Notes: generated from the sequence alone by a model not told the origin. Numbered from the stretch's first letter, positions 19,404 to 28,918 are shown. The stretch is DNA of 37,755 nucleotides from Myxococcales bacterium (GCA_016794465.1 JAEUKA010000011.1:1-37755); one strand, 5' to 3'. Program-made: numbers and translations.

Positions 19404-20575
19404 CTGAGAGCCGCGATGCTGCCTCGCTGGTGGTCATGTACGTCGGGGCCTTTGTCTCCCCGCTGCTCGCGGCCCGCCTGCGACTCTCCCCTGCCGTCAT
19501 TGAGATTCTGCTCGGACTCCTGGTCGGCATCTCTGGACTACAGCTTGTCCATACCACTCCCTTTACGAGCTTTTTGTCGCACCTGGGAATCACCTTCCTG
19601 ATGTTTTTGGTGGGCGCGGAGATCGACTTCAATCACATCCGTCGCGAAGGTCGGCGCAGTGTGATCATTGCCAGTCTTGCGGCGGCGGGGATACTCCTTT
19701 CCGGCATCGGACTGGCGCGACTGCTCGGCTTTCCACCGTATCTGGGTCTGGTGCTGGGAGCGATGGGGTGCGGCATCCTGCTGATCGCCCTGGTCGAGAC
19801 GGGGCAGCTGAAGTCACGGCTGGGTCAGCTCCTGCTGCTGGTCGGAGCGATTGGCGAGTTCCTGACTCTGTTTAGCCTGGCCGGATTCAACCTGATGCAT
19901 CGCTTTGGCGTCGGGTGGCGGCTCGCGCTAGAAGCAGGTCGAGCGCTGGTCCTGTTCGTGGTCGCCTACCTGCTGCTGGCGCTGCTGCGACTGCTGGTGT
20001 GGTGGGCTCCGCATCACTTCGAGCGGCTGGTTCATGCCGACGATCCCTCGGAAATCGGGGTGCGCGCGGGCTTTGTGCTCATGCTCAGCTTGGCTTCGCT
20101 GGCCAGCTTGGTCGGACTAGAGTCCCTCCTTGGCGCGTTCCTGGCAGGAGCACTGTTCGCGTTCGTGTTTCGTCAGCGCGGGGCCCTGGATGCCAAGCTG
20201 TCGGCCATCGGACAAGGGTTCTTCATTCCGCTGTTTTTCATCAGCGTGGGCGTGACGTTTGATGTGCGGGCGCTGGCCAACCCGATGACGCTGCTGCGCA
20301 CAGTCGCGCTGCTGGCCGGGGCGTCACTGCTTGCCAAGGCTGTGCCGCTCCTGCTGATTCGCATTCTGGGAGTACCGCTGCGTCAGATCGCGGCGGGTGC
20401 AATCCTGCTTGCCTCTCCCCTGACGCTGCTGGTTGCGATTGCCGCGCTGGGCCGCGACCTGGGGATTCTCGATGCCGCCCAAAGTAGCGCGGTGATCCTG
20501 CTCGCCATCACCAGCGGAGTCATCTTTCCGGTCTGCTTCAAGCTGCTCATCGGAAAGTCCGCCCCGGCAAGCTGA
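19400..20575 (+). CDS. CPA2-family monovalent cation/proton antiporter
   Basis: The 391-residue protein has about 12 membrane helices and the CPA2 layout, including LIEILLGLLVGISGL-type and FLVGAEIDFNHIRR segments near the N-terminus and FFIPLFFISVGVTFD late in the protein. Where electrogenic members carry DD, and KefC-like members QD or ND, the equivalent segment here reads GAIGEFLTL, so a Glu may carry the proton. That alignment is by eye. The start at 19400 overlaps the RCK-Usp stop and has GAGGTGAGG upstream. Together the two genes look like a ligand-gated K+(Na+)/H+ exchange system. Confidence 0.88.
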   Translation: MTESRDAASLVVMYVGAFVSPLLAARLRLSPAVIEILLGLLVGISGLQLVHTTPFTSFLSHLGITFLMFLVGAEIDFNHIRREGRRSVIIASLAAAGILLSGIGLARLLGFPPYLGLVLGAMGCGILLIALVETGQLKSRLGQLLLLVGAIGEFLTLFSLAGFNLMHRFGVGWRLALEAGRALVLFVVAYLLLALLRLLVWWAPHHFERLVHADDPSEIGVRAGFVLMLSLASLASLVGLESLLGAFLAGALFAFVFRQRGALDAKLSAIGQGFFIPLFFISVGVTFDVRALANPMTLLRTVALLAGASLLAKAVPLLLIRILGVPLRQIAAGAILLASPLTLLVAIAALGRDLGILDAAQSSAVILLAITSGVIFPVCFKLLIGKSAPAS

Positions 20576-20586
20576 ATCCAGCATCA

Positions 20587-20622
20587 CGCTGCCGCACCGA
20601 CAACCGGCTGAGATCGGCAGCG
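20587..20622. terminator. Hairpin between convergent antiporter and guaC-like genes
   Basis: A perfect 8-bp stem CGCTGCCG / CGGCAGCG (20587-20594 and 20615-20622) with a 20-nt loop occupies the 54-bp gap between two converging genes. No T tract follows on either strand, so this is a weak or Rho-assisted bidirectional terminator at best. Confidence 0.4.
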
Positions 20623-20629
20623 CTGTCTG

Positions 20630-21670
20630 CTATCGGTTGGTCGATCGCAGGACCGCGTGCGGGAGTCCTTCGTCTTGACCCGCGCGACTCACTTCCATGA
20701 ACTGCGCTTTGCGCTGTAGATCCTTGATGTCCTTGGCCCCGCAGTACGTCATTCCTGATCGGATTCCGCCCATCACATCGCCGATGACATCGCTCACAGA
20801 GCCCTTGGAGGGAACCTCGGTACTGATTCCTTCGGCAGTCTTCCAATCGGCCATCGCGCCCATGAAGTCTTCCTGCGCTTCGCGTGAAGCCATGCCCCGG
20901 AACACCTTCACGAAGGTCGATTTTCCGTCGGCGGACTTCTTCTCGATCCGCTCCCCCGGAGTCTCATTGGTTCCCGATAGCATTCCGCCCAGCATCACAC
21001 AGCAGGCTCCTGCCGCGAGTGCTTTGACCGCATCGCCCGGAGTACGAATTCCGCCATCAGCGATCAGGGGCCGATCCACTTTGCGACAGTCCAGAATCGC
21101 TGACAGCTGCGGGACTCCGAAGCCGGTCTTGATGCGGGTGGTGCAGACTGATCCGGGGCCAATTCCGACCTTGATGACATCAGCGCCCGCAGCGGACAGA
21201 TAGTCTGCCCCAGCATACGTTGCGACGTTGCCAGCGATGATGCAGATGTTGTCGCCGAACTTGTCGCGCAGCGCCCGCACCATCTGATTGACCATCTTGC
21301 TGTGACCATGCGCGACATCGACACAGAGTATGCTTGCTCCGGCAGCGACGAGAGCTTCGGCTCTCTCCATCGCATCTCCAGAGACTCCTACGCACACCCC
21401 GACCGCACCGGACTCACTGGCCCGACGATACTCTGCGACATTCTGCTCAATGCTCATGAAGCGATGCAGAATGCCCAGTCCCCCCAGCTTGGCCATCGCA
21501 GCGGCCATCTGCCAGCCGGTGATGGTGTCCATGTTCGATGAGATCACCGGAATCCGCAGCGACAGCGCTTCGGTAATCTGGACATCCGTGGTCACCGATT
21601 GGCGAGATCGAATTCCGTTGTAACCAGGGACCAGCAGTACGTCATCAAAGGTAATTCCGCGCGGGAACAT
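20630..21670 (-). CDS. guaC: IMP dehydrogenase/GMP reductase family enzyme without CBS domains, probably GMP reductase
   Basis: The 346-residue TIM-barrel protein has the family active-site loop GPGSVCTTR with catalytic Cys176, the phosphate-binding ADGGIR, and [11 protein letters not shown] domains, usual in bacterial IMP dehydrogenases, are absent. The flap region [13 protein letters not shown] resembles the GMP reductase form (EGKTVEVPYKG) more than IMPDH's EGxEGRVPYKG. Its job would be NADPH-dependent conversion of GMP to IMP. A CBS-less IMPDH cannot be excluded without an alignment. It is the last gene of a tight run: only 3 bp separate its ATG from the greB stop. Confidence 0.85.
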   Translation of the reverse strand: MFPRGITFDDVLLVPGYNGIRSRQSVTTDVQITEALSLRIPVISSNMDTITGWQMAAAMAKLGGLGILHRFMSIEQNVAEYRRASESGAVGVCVGVSGDAMERAEALVAAGASILCVDVAHGHSKMVNQMVRALRDKFGDNICIIAGNVATYAGADYLSAAGADVIKVGIGPGSVCTTRIKTGFGVPQLSAILDCRKVDRPLIADGGIRTPGDAVKALAAGACCVMLGGMLSGTNETPGERIEKKSADGKSTFVKVFRGMASREAQEDFMGAMADWKTAEGISTEVPSKGSVSDVIGDVMGGIRSGMTYCGAKDIKDLQRKAQFMEVSRAGQDEGLPHAVLRSTNR

Positions 21671-21673
21671 TCG

Positions 21674-22312
21674 TTAGACCTCCGCATCTTCCGTATCTAG
21701 GGAATCATCGCCGCCTTCTGACTCATCCTCAGGATTGTCGACGAGTGCCTGCTGAGCAGCGAGCATGGCATCCGCTATGGTAGGACCACCCTCACCACCC
21801 GCTTCGCCACTTGGGAACTCGAGGGAATGAATCGTCAGCTCACGGGTTCCGACTGCCACCTGGACGATCACTGCATCATCTATCTCTTTGCCGATGAGTG
21901 CGCGGCCGATCGGTGAACGATAGCTAATGCGACCTTCCTTCGGATCGCTCTCATCCACGCCAACGATCTGGTATTTGATCAGCCTCCCCTGCTCATCCTC
22001 GACGGTGACGATGCAGCCAAAGGTCACTCGCTGGCCCTTGTGATGGCTGGGATCGATGACCTCTGCGATGGCCATCCGCTTCATCAGGTGACGAATGCGG
22101 CTGTCGATCTGGCGCAGCTGACGCTTGCGATAAATGTACTCAGCGTTTTCCGAGCGGTCCCCTTCAGCGGCCGCTTCGGACAGCTTGGCGACGACTTCGC
22201 GACGAGTCTTCCCACGTAGGGTTTCAAACTCGCGCTGCAGACGACGAAAGCCGATAGGGGTGATGTAGTTTTTTTCAGGGGACTGGGTTGTCGAATCGTT
22301 AGAAACTGGCAC
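21674..22312 (-). CDS. greB: Transcription elongation factor GreB with acidic C-terminal extension
   Basis: The 212-residue protein has the GreB coiled-coil with the tip sequence GDRSENAEY and the GreB-type continuation KRQLRQIDSRIRHL, whose acidic tip residues stimulate RNA cleavage in backtracked polymerase. The FKBP-like C-terminal domain (ISYRSPIGRALIGKEIDD) follows. About 50 extra, acidic residues (EDESEGGDDSLDTEDAEV at the end) are not in standard GreB. The frame is open back to 22474, but that part overlaps the upstream gene; GTG at 22312 lies 7 bp after that gene's stop and is chosen. It is co-directional and tightly spaced with its neighbours. Confidence 0.9.
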   Translation of the reverse strand: MPVSNDSTTQSPEKNYITPIGFRRLQREFETLRGKTRREVVAKLSEAAAEGDRSENAEYIYRKRQLRQIDSRIRHLMKRMAIAEVIDPSHHKGQRVTFGCIVTVEDEQGRLIKYQIVGVDESDPKEGRISYRSPIGRALIGKEIDDAVIVQVAVGTRELTIHSLEFPSGEAGGEGGPTIADAMLAAQQALVDNPEDESEGGDDSLDTEDAEV

Positions 22313-22319
22313 GGCGGAG

Positions 22320-23318
22320 CTAGTGTACCGCGAAGTCCGCCAGGAGTGCTGCGTGATCCGATCCCGCGAGCCCAAAGCGTGTCGAATCATGCTGCGCAGC
22401 GGCGGTACCCAGCAGATATGAAGCCCGCGCGCTGCGCACCACCAACAGATGATCGATCGCCTGATCCATGCCATTCCAAGAGTAGGTGGCGATGCTGCTC
22501 AGGGGCCGATCTTTGCCAACCCGCAGCAATAGAGGAGAGATCTCCAGCGCATCCAGGGGTGGTGAGGAGGGCGTGTCATTGAGATCTCCACCGAGCAGCA
22601 CCACTGCATCGGGAAACTCTGCCGCAGTCGCAAGCAGGATGTCGCGCGTAGCCTGCGCTTCCGCAAGTCGTCGCCCCGGATCATCGCTGACCTTGGATCG
22701 AAAGTGCGCCGCACACATCACCACTCGCTGTCCCCGCAGCAGCATGTGAACTTCCAGCAGCTCACGCGAAAACGTCGTCTTCGATCCATCCGGCCTGGTC
22801 AGGATCTGATCGCGGTGGGTGCGAACCTCGAGCAGAGTGCCTTTGCCGAGCACCGCTACATCGATTGATCCCGGCAGTCCTGTCTCGCCAAGCACCATCG
22901 TCGGATACACATCCCGCAGCCGCGAGGTGATCGCAGAGAACGCACTCTGGTTTTCGATCTCTTGGAGCGCCACCACATCCGCCGATCGACTCCGCAGCGC
23001 TTGCGTCACCGCATCGGCGCGCGCCGCCAGCAGCTGCGGTGATGACACCTGCTCAAAGTCACTCGGCCCGCAGCGTCCAGAGTCACACACGGTATCGAAG
23101 AACAAGTGCGTGTTAAACGTCAGCGCGCGCAGGTCGGGACGGACTCCCGTTGCATCGGGAAGTGTCGCAGGGAAGGAGTCCCGCAGCGCCAGATCGACAG
23201 CAGTCTGTCCACCATCATCGGAGGTCTGGGGAATGCCGATCACAGAGGCCGGACGACAGCCCAAAAGACCGATCACAGCGACGGAACATGCGACCTGTAT
23301 GATGCGGGAAGAGCGCAA
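22320..23318 (-). CDS. Lipoprotein of the endonuclease/exonuclease/phosphatase (EEP) family
   Basis: The product starts with a lipoprotein signal ending in the lipobox LLGC (Cys near residue 21). It then has the EEP fold with NTHLFFD (N-terminal Asn), VALQEIEN (metal-binding Glu), VLLGGDLNDTPSS (catalytic Asp-Asn) and GSDHAALLADF (C-terminal Asp-His). It is thus a membrane-attached, externally facing DNase, RNase or phosphodiesterase; the substrate is not determined. The start is TTG at 23318, supported by AGGAAAG about 9 nt upstream, which overlaps the stop of the Cys-rich gene. The tight layout suggests translation coupled to that gene. Confidence 0.85.
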   Translation of the reverse strand: MRSSRIIQVACSVAVIGLLGCRPASVIGIPQTSDDGGQTAVDLALRDSFPATLPDATGVRPDLRALTFNTHLFFDTVCDSGRCGPSDFEQVSSPQLLAARADAVTQALRSRSADVVALQEIENQSAFSAITSRLRDVYPTMVLGETGLPGSIDVAVLGKGTLLEVRTHRDQILTRPDGSKTTFSRELLEVHMLLRGQRVVMCAAHFRSKVSDDPGRRLAEAQATRDILLATAAEFPDAVVLLGGDLNDTPSSPPLDALEISPLLLRVGKDRPLSSIATYSWNGMDQAIDHLLVVRSARASYLLGTAAAQHDSTRFGLAGSDHAALLADFAVH

Positions 23319-23324
23319 GCGGAA

Positions 23325-23831
23325 TCACTTTCCTGCGCACTTGCTGCTGCGACACTTGCCGGCGGGACCGCAGTCGGAATCAAACGAGCAGCTACCGCCA
23401 GGAGAGTTGGCACACTTGCCGCTGCGACACTTTCCTCCTCCGCAGTCCGAGTCAAACGAGCAGCTGCCGCCCTCCGAAGTCGCGCACTTGCCGCTGCGAC
23501 ACCTGACGCCATTGCCACAGTCGGAGTCAAACGAACAGCCACCACCCGCTGCCGCACACTTGCCGCTGCGACACTTTCCTCCTCCGCAGTCCGAGTCAAA
23601 CGAACAGGAACCATCCGCAGAGTTCGAGCACTTGCCGCTGCGACACTTTCCTCCTCCACAGTCCGAATCAAACGAACAGCTGCCGCCGGCGGAGGTCGCG
23701 CACTTGCCACTGCGACACTTTACGCCCGCGCCACAGTCAGAATCAAAGCTGCACTTGCCGCTTGAGTCTGCCCAAATTTCCGTCGGAGAAAGCAGCAACG
23801 CGAAGGCGAGCAGAAAACCATAGATGCGCAT
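23325..23831 (-). CDS. Secreted Cys-rich protein of six tandem CSFDSDC repeats
   Basis: After a signal peptide (residues 1-21, ending EIWA) the mature part consists of six repeats of 23-25 residues. Each follows the pattern CSFDSDC-(GGGK)-C-RSGK-C plus a short Gly/Ser/Ala linker. There are 24 cysteines, four per repeat, so two disulfides per module are likely. The repeats are nearly identical in DNA too, indicating recent expansion. The spacing is reminiscent of short EB- or Dickkopf-type modules, but I cannot assign a named family. ATG is preceded by AAAAAGGA. It heads a four-gene run with 6, 7 and 3-bp gaps (EEP lipoprotein, greB, guaC). No enzymatic residues are evident; adhesion, metal binding or a surface role is possible. 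Confidence 0.85.
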   Translation of the reverse strand: MRIYGFLLAFALLLSPTEIWADSSGKCSFDSDCGAGVKCRSGKCATSAGGSCSFDSDCGGGKCRSGKCSNSADGSCSFDSDCGGGKCRSGKCAAAGGGCSFDSDCGNGVRCRSGKCATSEGGSCSFDSDCGGGKCRSGKCANSPGGSCSFDSDCGPAGKCRSSKCAGK

Positions 23832-23900
23832 GGGAATTCCTTTTTGAGGGGGTAGAAACAGAGCTCGAAGGGAGTCTCTGCTGCGCAGCCTATCACAGGA

Positions 23901-25529
23901 TTAGATCGCCTTGTGTTGGCGCTGCGCCTCTGCTTGCGATTCATAATCGCGGCGCAGCCCGAGCGGCTCCTCGCGGAAGATCCGCTCATCCATCTTGGCC
24001 GGACCCGACGCGGCAATGATCGGAGCAAACGCCATGTGCGCCAAGATGTCGTCTTGCAGATCGACTCCGCTCGCGATCTCGGTAAGCTCCACTCCTTGCG
24101 GAGTCAGCCGAAACACCGCCCGCTCTGTCACATACAGGACCTCTTGGCCACGCTGCGCAGACACCGCACCACTGAACGTAATCTGTTCCACCGCAGCCAA
24201 AAACTTGCGATGCCGACCTTCGTGCAAAATGGCCAGTCGTCCATCGGCGGCAGCGACTTCAATTCCGTCCGAAGTAAAGGAGCCGCAGAACACTACCTTG
24301 CGCGCATTTTGACTGATGTTGATGAAGCCACCAGCCCCCGCGAGTCGCTTGCCAAAGCGACTGACATTGACGTTGCCTGCGCCATCACACTGCGCCATTC
24401 CCAAGAACGCGATGTCGAGTCCGCCGCCGTCGTAAAAATCGAACTGTTGGTTCTGATCGATCAGTGCTTCGGTATTCACCGCCGCGCCAAAGTCGAGTCC
24501 TCCAGCCGGCACGCCTCCTATCACTCCCGGCTCGGTGGTCAGCGTCAGATGGTCGAGGATCTTTTCCTCTGCCGCCACTGCCGCCACTGTCTCGGGTATC
24601 CCAATTCCCAGGTTCACCACTGCACCTCTCGTCAGCTCTTGCGCAGCCCGCCGCGCAATGATCTTGCGAACATCCAGCGGCGGCGGCGGCAGCGAGCCCA
24701 CTTCCACCCGCAGCTCCGAGGAAAACGCAGGACTATACGGCGTCGCGTAGGTCTGCATGTGATGCTCGGGCTGCGCCACCACCACGCAGTCCACCAGGAC
24801 TCCGGGAATCTGAACCTGACGCGGATGCAGAGAGCCCGCTGCACACGTCCGCTCGACCTGCACAATCACCAAGCCCTTGCTATTTTTCACTGCCATCGCC
24901 ATCGCCAGGTTGTCCAGCGTCAGCGACTCGCGCTCCATCGTGATGTTGCCGTTCGGATCGGCGGTGGTCCCGCGCAGGAACGCCACGTGAATCGGAAACG
25001 ACTTATAAAACAGCCACTCTGTACTCGCTCCCTCCGTCGCCTGCACCCCAAGCGAAGAGAGTGTCACCAGCTGGACCAGATCTTCGCGCGTGCGCGGACT
25101 GACTTTGCCTCCTGACAAGCGCGGATCGACAAACGTACCCAGTCCGACTTTGGTAAACAGACCTGGCCTTCCCCCGGCGATCTCACGATACAGCTGCGAG
25201 ATACAGCCCTGCGGCAGGTTGTACGCTTCGATCTGATCTTCAAGTGCCAGCTTCGCGATCTTGGGAACCAGTCCCCAGTGGCCACCGATCACGCGCCGCA
25301 GCAGACCCGGAATGCCCAGCCGATTCAGACCACGACTCTGTCCATCGCCCTGCCCGGCTGCAAACACCAGCGTCAGATCTGCCGGCTGACCGGTTGCGAC
25401 AAAGCGTCGCGCCAGGGCCGCCAGCAGCTCATCCGGAGTGCCATTGCCGACGAAGCCAGAGTTACAGATCGTGTCACCACTTTGCACGATCGCCACTGCG
25501 TCATCGGCGGAAACAACCTTGTTCTTCAT
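23901..25529 (-). CDS. Acyl-CoA:carboxylate CoA-transferase (propionate/acetoacetate type, fused alpha-beta)
   Basis: The 542-residue protein joins both halves of a family I CoA-transferase in one chain. The N-terminal half has SGDTICNSGFVGNGTPDELL and the C-terminal half NLGIGIPETVAAVA. Next comes TTEPGVIGGVPAGGLDFG, with the candidate catalytic Glu in TTEPG as in propionate CoA-transferase and YdiF relatives. It moves CoA between short-chain acyl-CoAs and free carboxylates in the cytoplasm. Its ATG has AAGGAAG upstream and follows the permease gene by 32 bp, so the pair probably imports and activates one substrate such as hydroxybutyrate, acetoacetate or propionate. The exact substrate is unresolved. 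Confidence 0.9.
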   Translation of the reverse strand: MKNKVVSADDAVAIVQSGDTICNSGFVGNGTPDELLAALARRFVATGQPADLTLVFAAGQGDGQSRGLNRLGIPGLLRRVIGGHWGLVPKIAKLALEDQIEAYNLPQGCISQLYREIAGGRPGLFTKVGLGTFVDPRLSGGKVSPRTREDLVQLVTLSSLGVQATEGASTEWLFYKSFPIHVAFLRGTTADPNGNITMERESLTLDNLAMAMAVKNSKGLVIVQVERTCAAGSLHPRQVQIPGVLVDCVVVAQPEHHMQTYATPYSPAFSSELRVEVGSLPPPPLDVRKIIARRAAQELTRGAVVNLGIGIPETVAAVAAEEKILDHLTLTTEPGVIGGVPAGGLDFGAAVNTEALIDQNQQFDFYDGGGLDIAFLGMAQCDGAGNVNVSRFGKRLAGAGGFINISQNARKVVFCGSFTSDGIEVAAADGRLAILHEGRHRKFLAAVEQITFSGAVSAQRGQEVLYVTERAVFRLTPQGVELTEIASGVDLQDDILAHMAFAPIIAASGPAKMDERIFREEPLGLRRDYESQAEAQRQHKAI

Positions 25530-25561
25530 GGTGAGCGTCTTCCTTGCTTGTGCTGATGTGC

Positions 25562-26959
25562 TTAGTAGATGCGAGTCAGGTAGTAAAATGCGATCACCAC
25601 AAACACCGCAGCGGTCTTGATCAGCGTCATCGCAAAGATGTCGCGATACGACTGCCGGTGCGTCAGCGCCGTCACCGCCAGCAGCGTGATCACCGCGCCG
25701 TTGTGGGGAAGCGTGTCCATGCCTCCACTCGCCATCGCCGTCACGCGGTGCAGGACTTCGGGGGGAATTCCTTGGGCCGCAGCTTGCTCCAAGTACTTTC
25801 CGCCCATGGCTGCTAGAACGATGCTCATTCCTCCCGAAGCAGAGCCGGTAATTCCGGCCAGTACTGTGGTCGTCACCGCCGCTGACAGCAGTGGATTGGC
25901 AATCGCATGGGACAGCGCATCACTCAGCACCCGGAACCCCGGCAGCGCCGCAATCACACCCCCAAAGCCGTACTCTGAAGCGGTATTGAACGAAGCGAGC
26001 AGCGCTCCCCCAATCGCCAGGCTGGTGCCACTGGCAAACTGCGGTCGGATGCGCCGCAGTGCGAAAAGGACAATGCAGAGAATTCCTGCGAGCAGCGCGC
26101 CCTCGACGGCCCACAGCGCGAAGAGCTTGCTGGTATCTAGCGGCGGAATTCCCGGAACTCCTGCCTGCGCAAAGTCAAAGCTCTTCGGATACAGGCCCGG
26201 AATCGCCCGGGTCAGGACAAGGTTCAGGACGCCGACCAGCAGCAGGGGAAGGAACGCGATCAGCGGGCTTGGGAGTGTCTCTGTCGGTTGAACAGGAACC
26301 GGAATCGGACTTGCTTCCTCGCCATACTCTTCACCTGCTTGCGCGGCCTGTCTGCGACGACGATCCAGATAGAGCAGCCCGATTCCGAGCACAAACAGCG
26401 CCCCGACCACACCGAGCTTGGGAGCCGCCCAAGTAGTGGTGTGAAAGAATGTCGTAGGAATGATGTTCTGGATCTGCGGCGAGCCCGGCAGCGCATCCAT
26501 CGTGAACGTAAACGAGCCGAGCGCAATCGTCCCCGGAATCAGTCGCTTGGGAATCCGCGCCGCCCGAAACAGCTCGGCTGCAAACGGATAAACCGCAAAC
26601 GCCGCCACAAACAGCGACACGCCGCCATACGTCAGGAGTGCGCAGACCGTCACCACCGCAGTGATGGCGTTGCGCGCTCCAAGAATGTGGGTGACCCGCT
26701 CAGTGATGGCGCGGGCAAAGCCAGACAGCTCGATCAGCTTGCCGAAGATCGCGCCGAGCAGGAAGACCGGAAAGTAGGGCTTTAGGAATCCGACCAGCTT
26801 CTCCATAAACACGCCGGAGAACATCGGCGGAAGCAGCCCCGGACCTTGCAACACCACCGCAAGCAGGGCCGCGACCGGAGCAAACAGGATGACGCTGTAG
26901 CCACGATAGGCCACTGCCATCAGGAAACAGAGCGCGAGCACCGTACTTAGGACATCCAT
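25562..26959 (-). CDS. GntP-type permease for short-chain organic acids
   Basis: The 465-residue protein has about 12-14 membrane helices, beginning with MDVLSTVLALCFLMAVAYRG. Segments such as LGAIFGKLIELSGFARAI and ALPGSPQIQN are typical of the gluconate:H+ symporter/D-beta-hydroxybutyrate permease group. It should be an inner-membrane proton symporter. A perfect AAGGAGG precedes ATG at 26959. It is the first gene of a two-gene unit with the CoA-transferase downstream, which favours a hydroxybutyrate, acetoacetate or related acid over gluconate. That choice is inference from context. Confidence 0.85.
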   Translation of the reverse strand: MDVLSTVLALCFLMAVAYRGYSVILFAPVAALLAVVLQGPGLLPPMFSGVFMEKLVGFLKPYFPVFLLGAIFGKLIELSGFARAITERVTHILGARNAITAVVTVCALLTYGGVSLFVAAFAVYPFAAELFRAARIPKRLIPGTIALGSFTFTMDALPGSPQIQNIIPTTFFHTTTWAAPKLGVVGALFVLGIGLLYLDRRRRQAAQAGEEYGEEASPIPVPVQPTETLPSPLIAFLPLLLVGVLNLVLTRAIPGLYPKSFDFAQAGVPGIPPLDTSKLFALWAVEGALLAGILCIVLFALRRIRPQFASGTSLAIGGALLASFNTASEYGFGGVIAALPGFRVLSDALSHAIANPLLSAAVTTTVLAGITGSASGGMSIVLAAMGGKYLEQAAAQGIPPEVLHRVTAMASGGMDTLPHNGAVITLLAVTALTHRQSYRDIFAMTLIKTAAVFVVIAFYYLTRIY

Positions 26960-27085
26960 CTGGCTCCTCCTTGCCAGACCGCCGTGGACAGCAACGGCAC
27001 AAGAAGACTACAGCGGTGCCCGGCGGACCGAGTGATATCGCCTTACCTGAGCTTGGGATGGGAAAGGGAAGCGCGGTCGAGAGGA

Positions 27086-28918
27086 CTACTCTTCGGCCAC
27101 CGTGGCGGCGACCTTCTCGAAGCGCTTGCGGGTGTTGTGATCGAGGTAGCGCTTGCGCAGGCGAATCGACTTCGGCGTCACTTCGACCAGCTCGTCATCG
27201 TTGATGAACTCGAGCGCAGCTTCCAGCGACATGATGCGCGGCGGCGTCAGGAACAGCTTTTCATCCGCCGCTGTCGTCCGAATGTTGGTCAGCTTCTTGG
27301 TCTTGTTCGGGTTGACGATCAGATCGTTGTCGCGCGCATGCTGACCGACGATCTGCCCCGGATAGACGCGCTCGCCCGTGCCAGCAAACAGGATGCCGCG
27401 CTCTTGCAGATAGAACAGCGCATAGGTGTTCGTCTCGCCCATGTCCTGCACGATCAGCACGCCGTTCGGTCGCCCCTTGAGCGGTCCCGCGTACGCCGCG
27501 TACTCCCGAAAGCTGTGGTTGAGGATGCCGGTGCCGCGCGTGTCGGTCAGAAACTCGCTGCGGTAGCCGATGAGTCCGCGCGACGGAATCGTAAACTCGA
27601 TCCGCGTCCGACCCTGACCCGCCGGCCCCATGTCTTTCATCCGACCGGCGCGGCGCCCAAGCTTTTCGATCACCACCCCCACAAACGGATCATCGACATC
27701 GACCAGCAGGTCTTCGTACGGCTCCTGCTTGCCATCCGGTCCGTCGCGATAGATGACCTGAGGCTGCGACACGCACATCTCGAAGCCCTCGCGCCGCATC
27801 GTCTCGATCAAGACCGACAGGTGCAGCTCGCCCCGACCCGACACTTTGAAGGTATCCGCCGACTCCGTCTCCTCGACCCGCAGCGCGACGTTCGACTTGA
27901 TCTCTTTCCACAGCCGCTCGCGGATGTTGCGGGTGGTGACGTACTTGCCTTCACTGCCCGCGAACGGACCGTTGTTGGCAATGAACTGCATCGTAATCGT
28001 CGGCTCATCGACCGTCATCATCGGCAGGATTCGCGGCGACTCGATCGACGTGATTGTCTCGCCGACGTTGAGCTCGCTCATCCCGGTCACGGCCACGATG
28101 TCGCCGGCCTGCGCCTCGGCAATCTCGAACCGCTTGAGCGCCTGATATGCCAGCAGCTTGGCGACGCGGAACTGCTCATTTTGACTGCGATGGCTGAGCA
28201 GCACCCGATCGCCCATCGCAATCTTTCCCGCCGAGATGCGGCCAATCGCGACATAGCCCAGGTAGTCGTCGTAATCGAGCGTCGCGACCTGCATACACAG
28301 CGGCGACCCGATGTCGACAGCCGGCGGCGGCACGCTCTTGACGATCATATCCATCAGCGGCGTCAGATCTTTCTTCTCATCGTCTAGCTCTTTGATCGCG
28401 TAGCCGTTGCGACCCGACGCGTAGATGACCGGAAAGTCGAGCTGCTCCTCGGTGGCATCCAGCGCACAGAACAGATCAAACACCGCGTTGAGCGTGCCCT
28501 GCGGGTTGCAGCCCTCGCGATCGATCTTGTTGATGACGACAATCGGGCGCAGGCCGAGCTGAAACGCCTTCTTGGTCACAAAGCGCGTCTGCGGCAGCGG
28601 ACCTTCAAAGGCATCGACGAGCAGCAGCACCGAGTCAACCATCATCAGCACTCGCTCGACCTCGCCGCCGAAGTCAGCGTGGCCGGGCGTATCGACGATG
28701 TTGATGCGGGTGCCGTTGTAGGTAATCGCGGTGCACTTCGAGAGGATCGTGATGCCACGCTCGCGCTCTAGCTCATTGTTGTCGAGCGCGCACTCGTGGA
28801 TGACCTCCCCGCGACGGAAAGAGCCAGCTTGCTTGAGCAAGCCATCGACTAGGGTGGTCTTGCCATGGTCAACGTGGGCGACGATGGCGATGTTGCGGAC
28901 GTCTGTTCGCTTGGACAT
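27086..28918 (-). CDS. typA: Ribosome-associated GTPase TypA/BipA
   Basis: The 610-residue translation-factor GTPase has G1 [10 protein letters not shown]2-region RERGITI, G3 [15 protein letters not shown]4 NKIDR and G5 (YASGRNG), then EF-G-like domains III and V and the BipA-specific C-terminal domain ending near [12 protein letters not shown]. BipA binds the ribosome and aids 50S assembly at low temperature or under stress. The open frame extends upstream to 29311, but the true start is ATG at 28918, which begins directly with [14 protein letters not shown]. It is divergent from the spermidine-synthase-fold gene over a 190-bp gap. Confidence 0.96.
   Translation of the reverse strand: MSKRTDVRNIAIVAHVDHGKTTLVDGLLKQAGSFRRGEVIHECALDNNELERERGITILSKCTAITYNGTRINIVDTPGHADFGGEVERVLMMVDSVLLLVDAFEGPLPQTRFVTKKAFQLGLRPIVVINKIDREGCNPQGTLNAVFDLFCALDATEEQLDFPVIYASGRNGYAIKELDDEKKDLTPLMDMIVKSVPPPAVDIGSPLCMQVATLDYDDYLGYVAIGRISAGKIAMGDRVLLSHRSQNEQFRVAKLLAYQALKRFEIAEAQAGDIVAVTGMSELNVGETITSIESPRILPMMTVDEPTITMQFIANNGPFAGSEGKYVTTRNIRERLWKEIKSNVALRVEETESADTFKVSGRGELHLSVLIETMRREGFEMCVSQPQVIYRDGPDGKQEPYEDLLVDVDDPFVGVVIEKLGRRAGRMKDMGPAGQGRTRIEFTIPSRGLIGYRSEFLTDTRGTGILNHSFREYAAYAGPLKGRPNGVLIVQDMGETNTYALFYLQERGILFAGTGERVYPGQIVGQHARDNDLIVNPNKTKKLTNIRTTAADEKLFLTPPRIMSLEAALEFINDDELVEVTPKSIRLRKRYLDHNTRKRFEKVAATVAEE

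Noticed and set aside
23913..25115. A 400-codon open frame opposite the CoA-transferase
   Set aside because: Same reason: composition of a shadow frame with no recognisable fold or ribosome binding site.
26984..28387. A 467-codon open frame on the plus strand opposite typA
   Set aside because: It mirrors the codon bias of typA, has Arg/His-rich low-complexity sequence and no domain; it is an antisense shadow.
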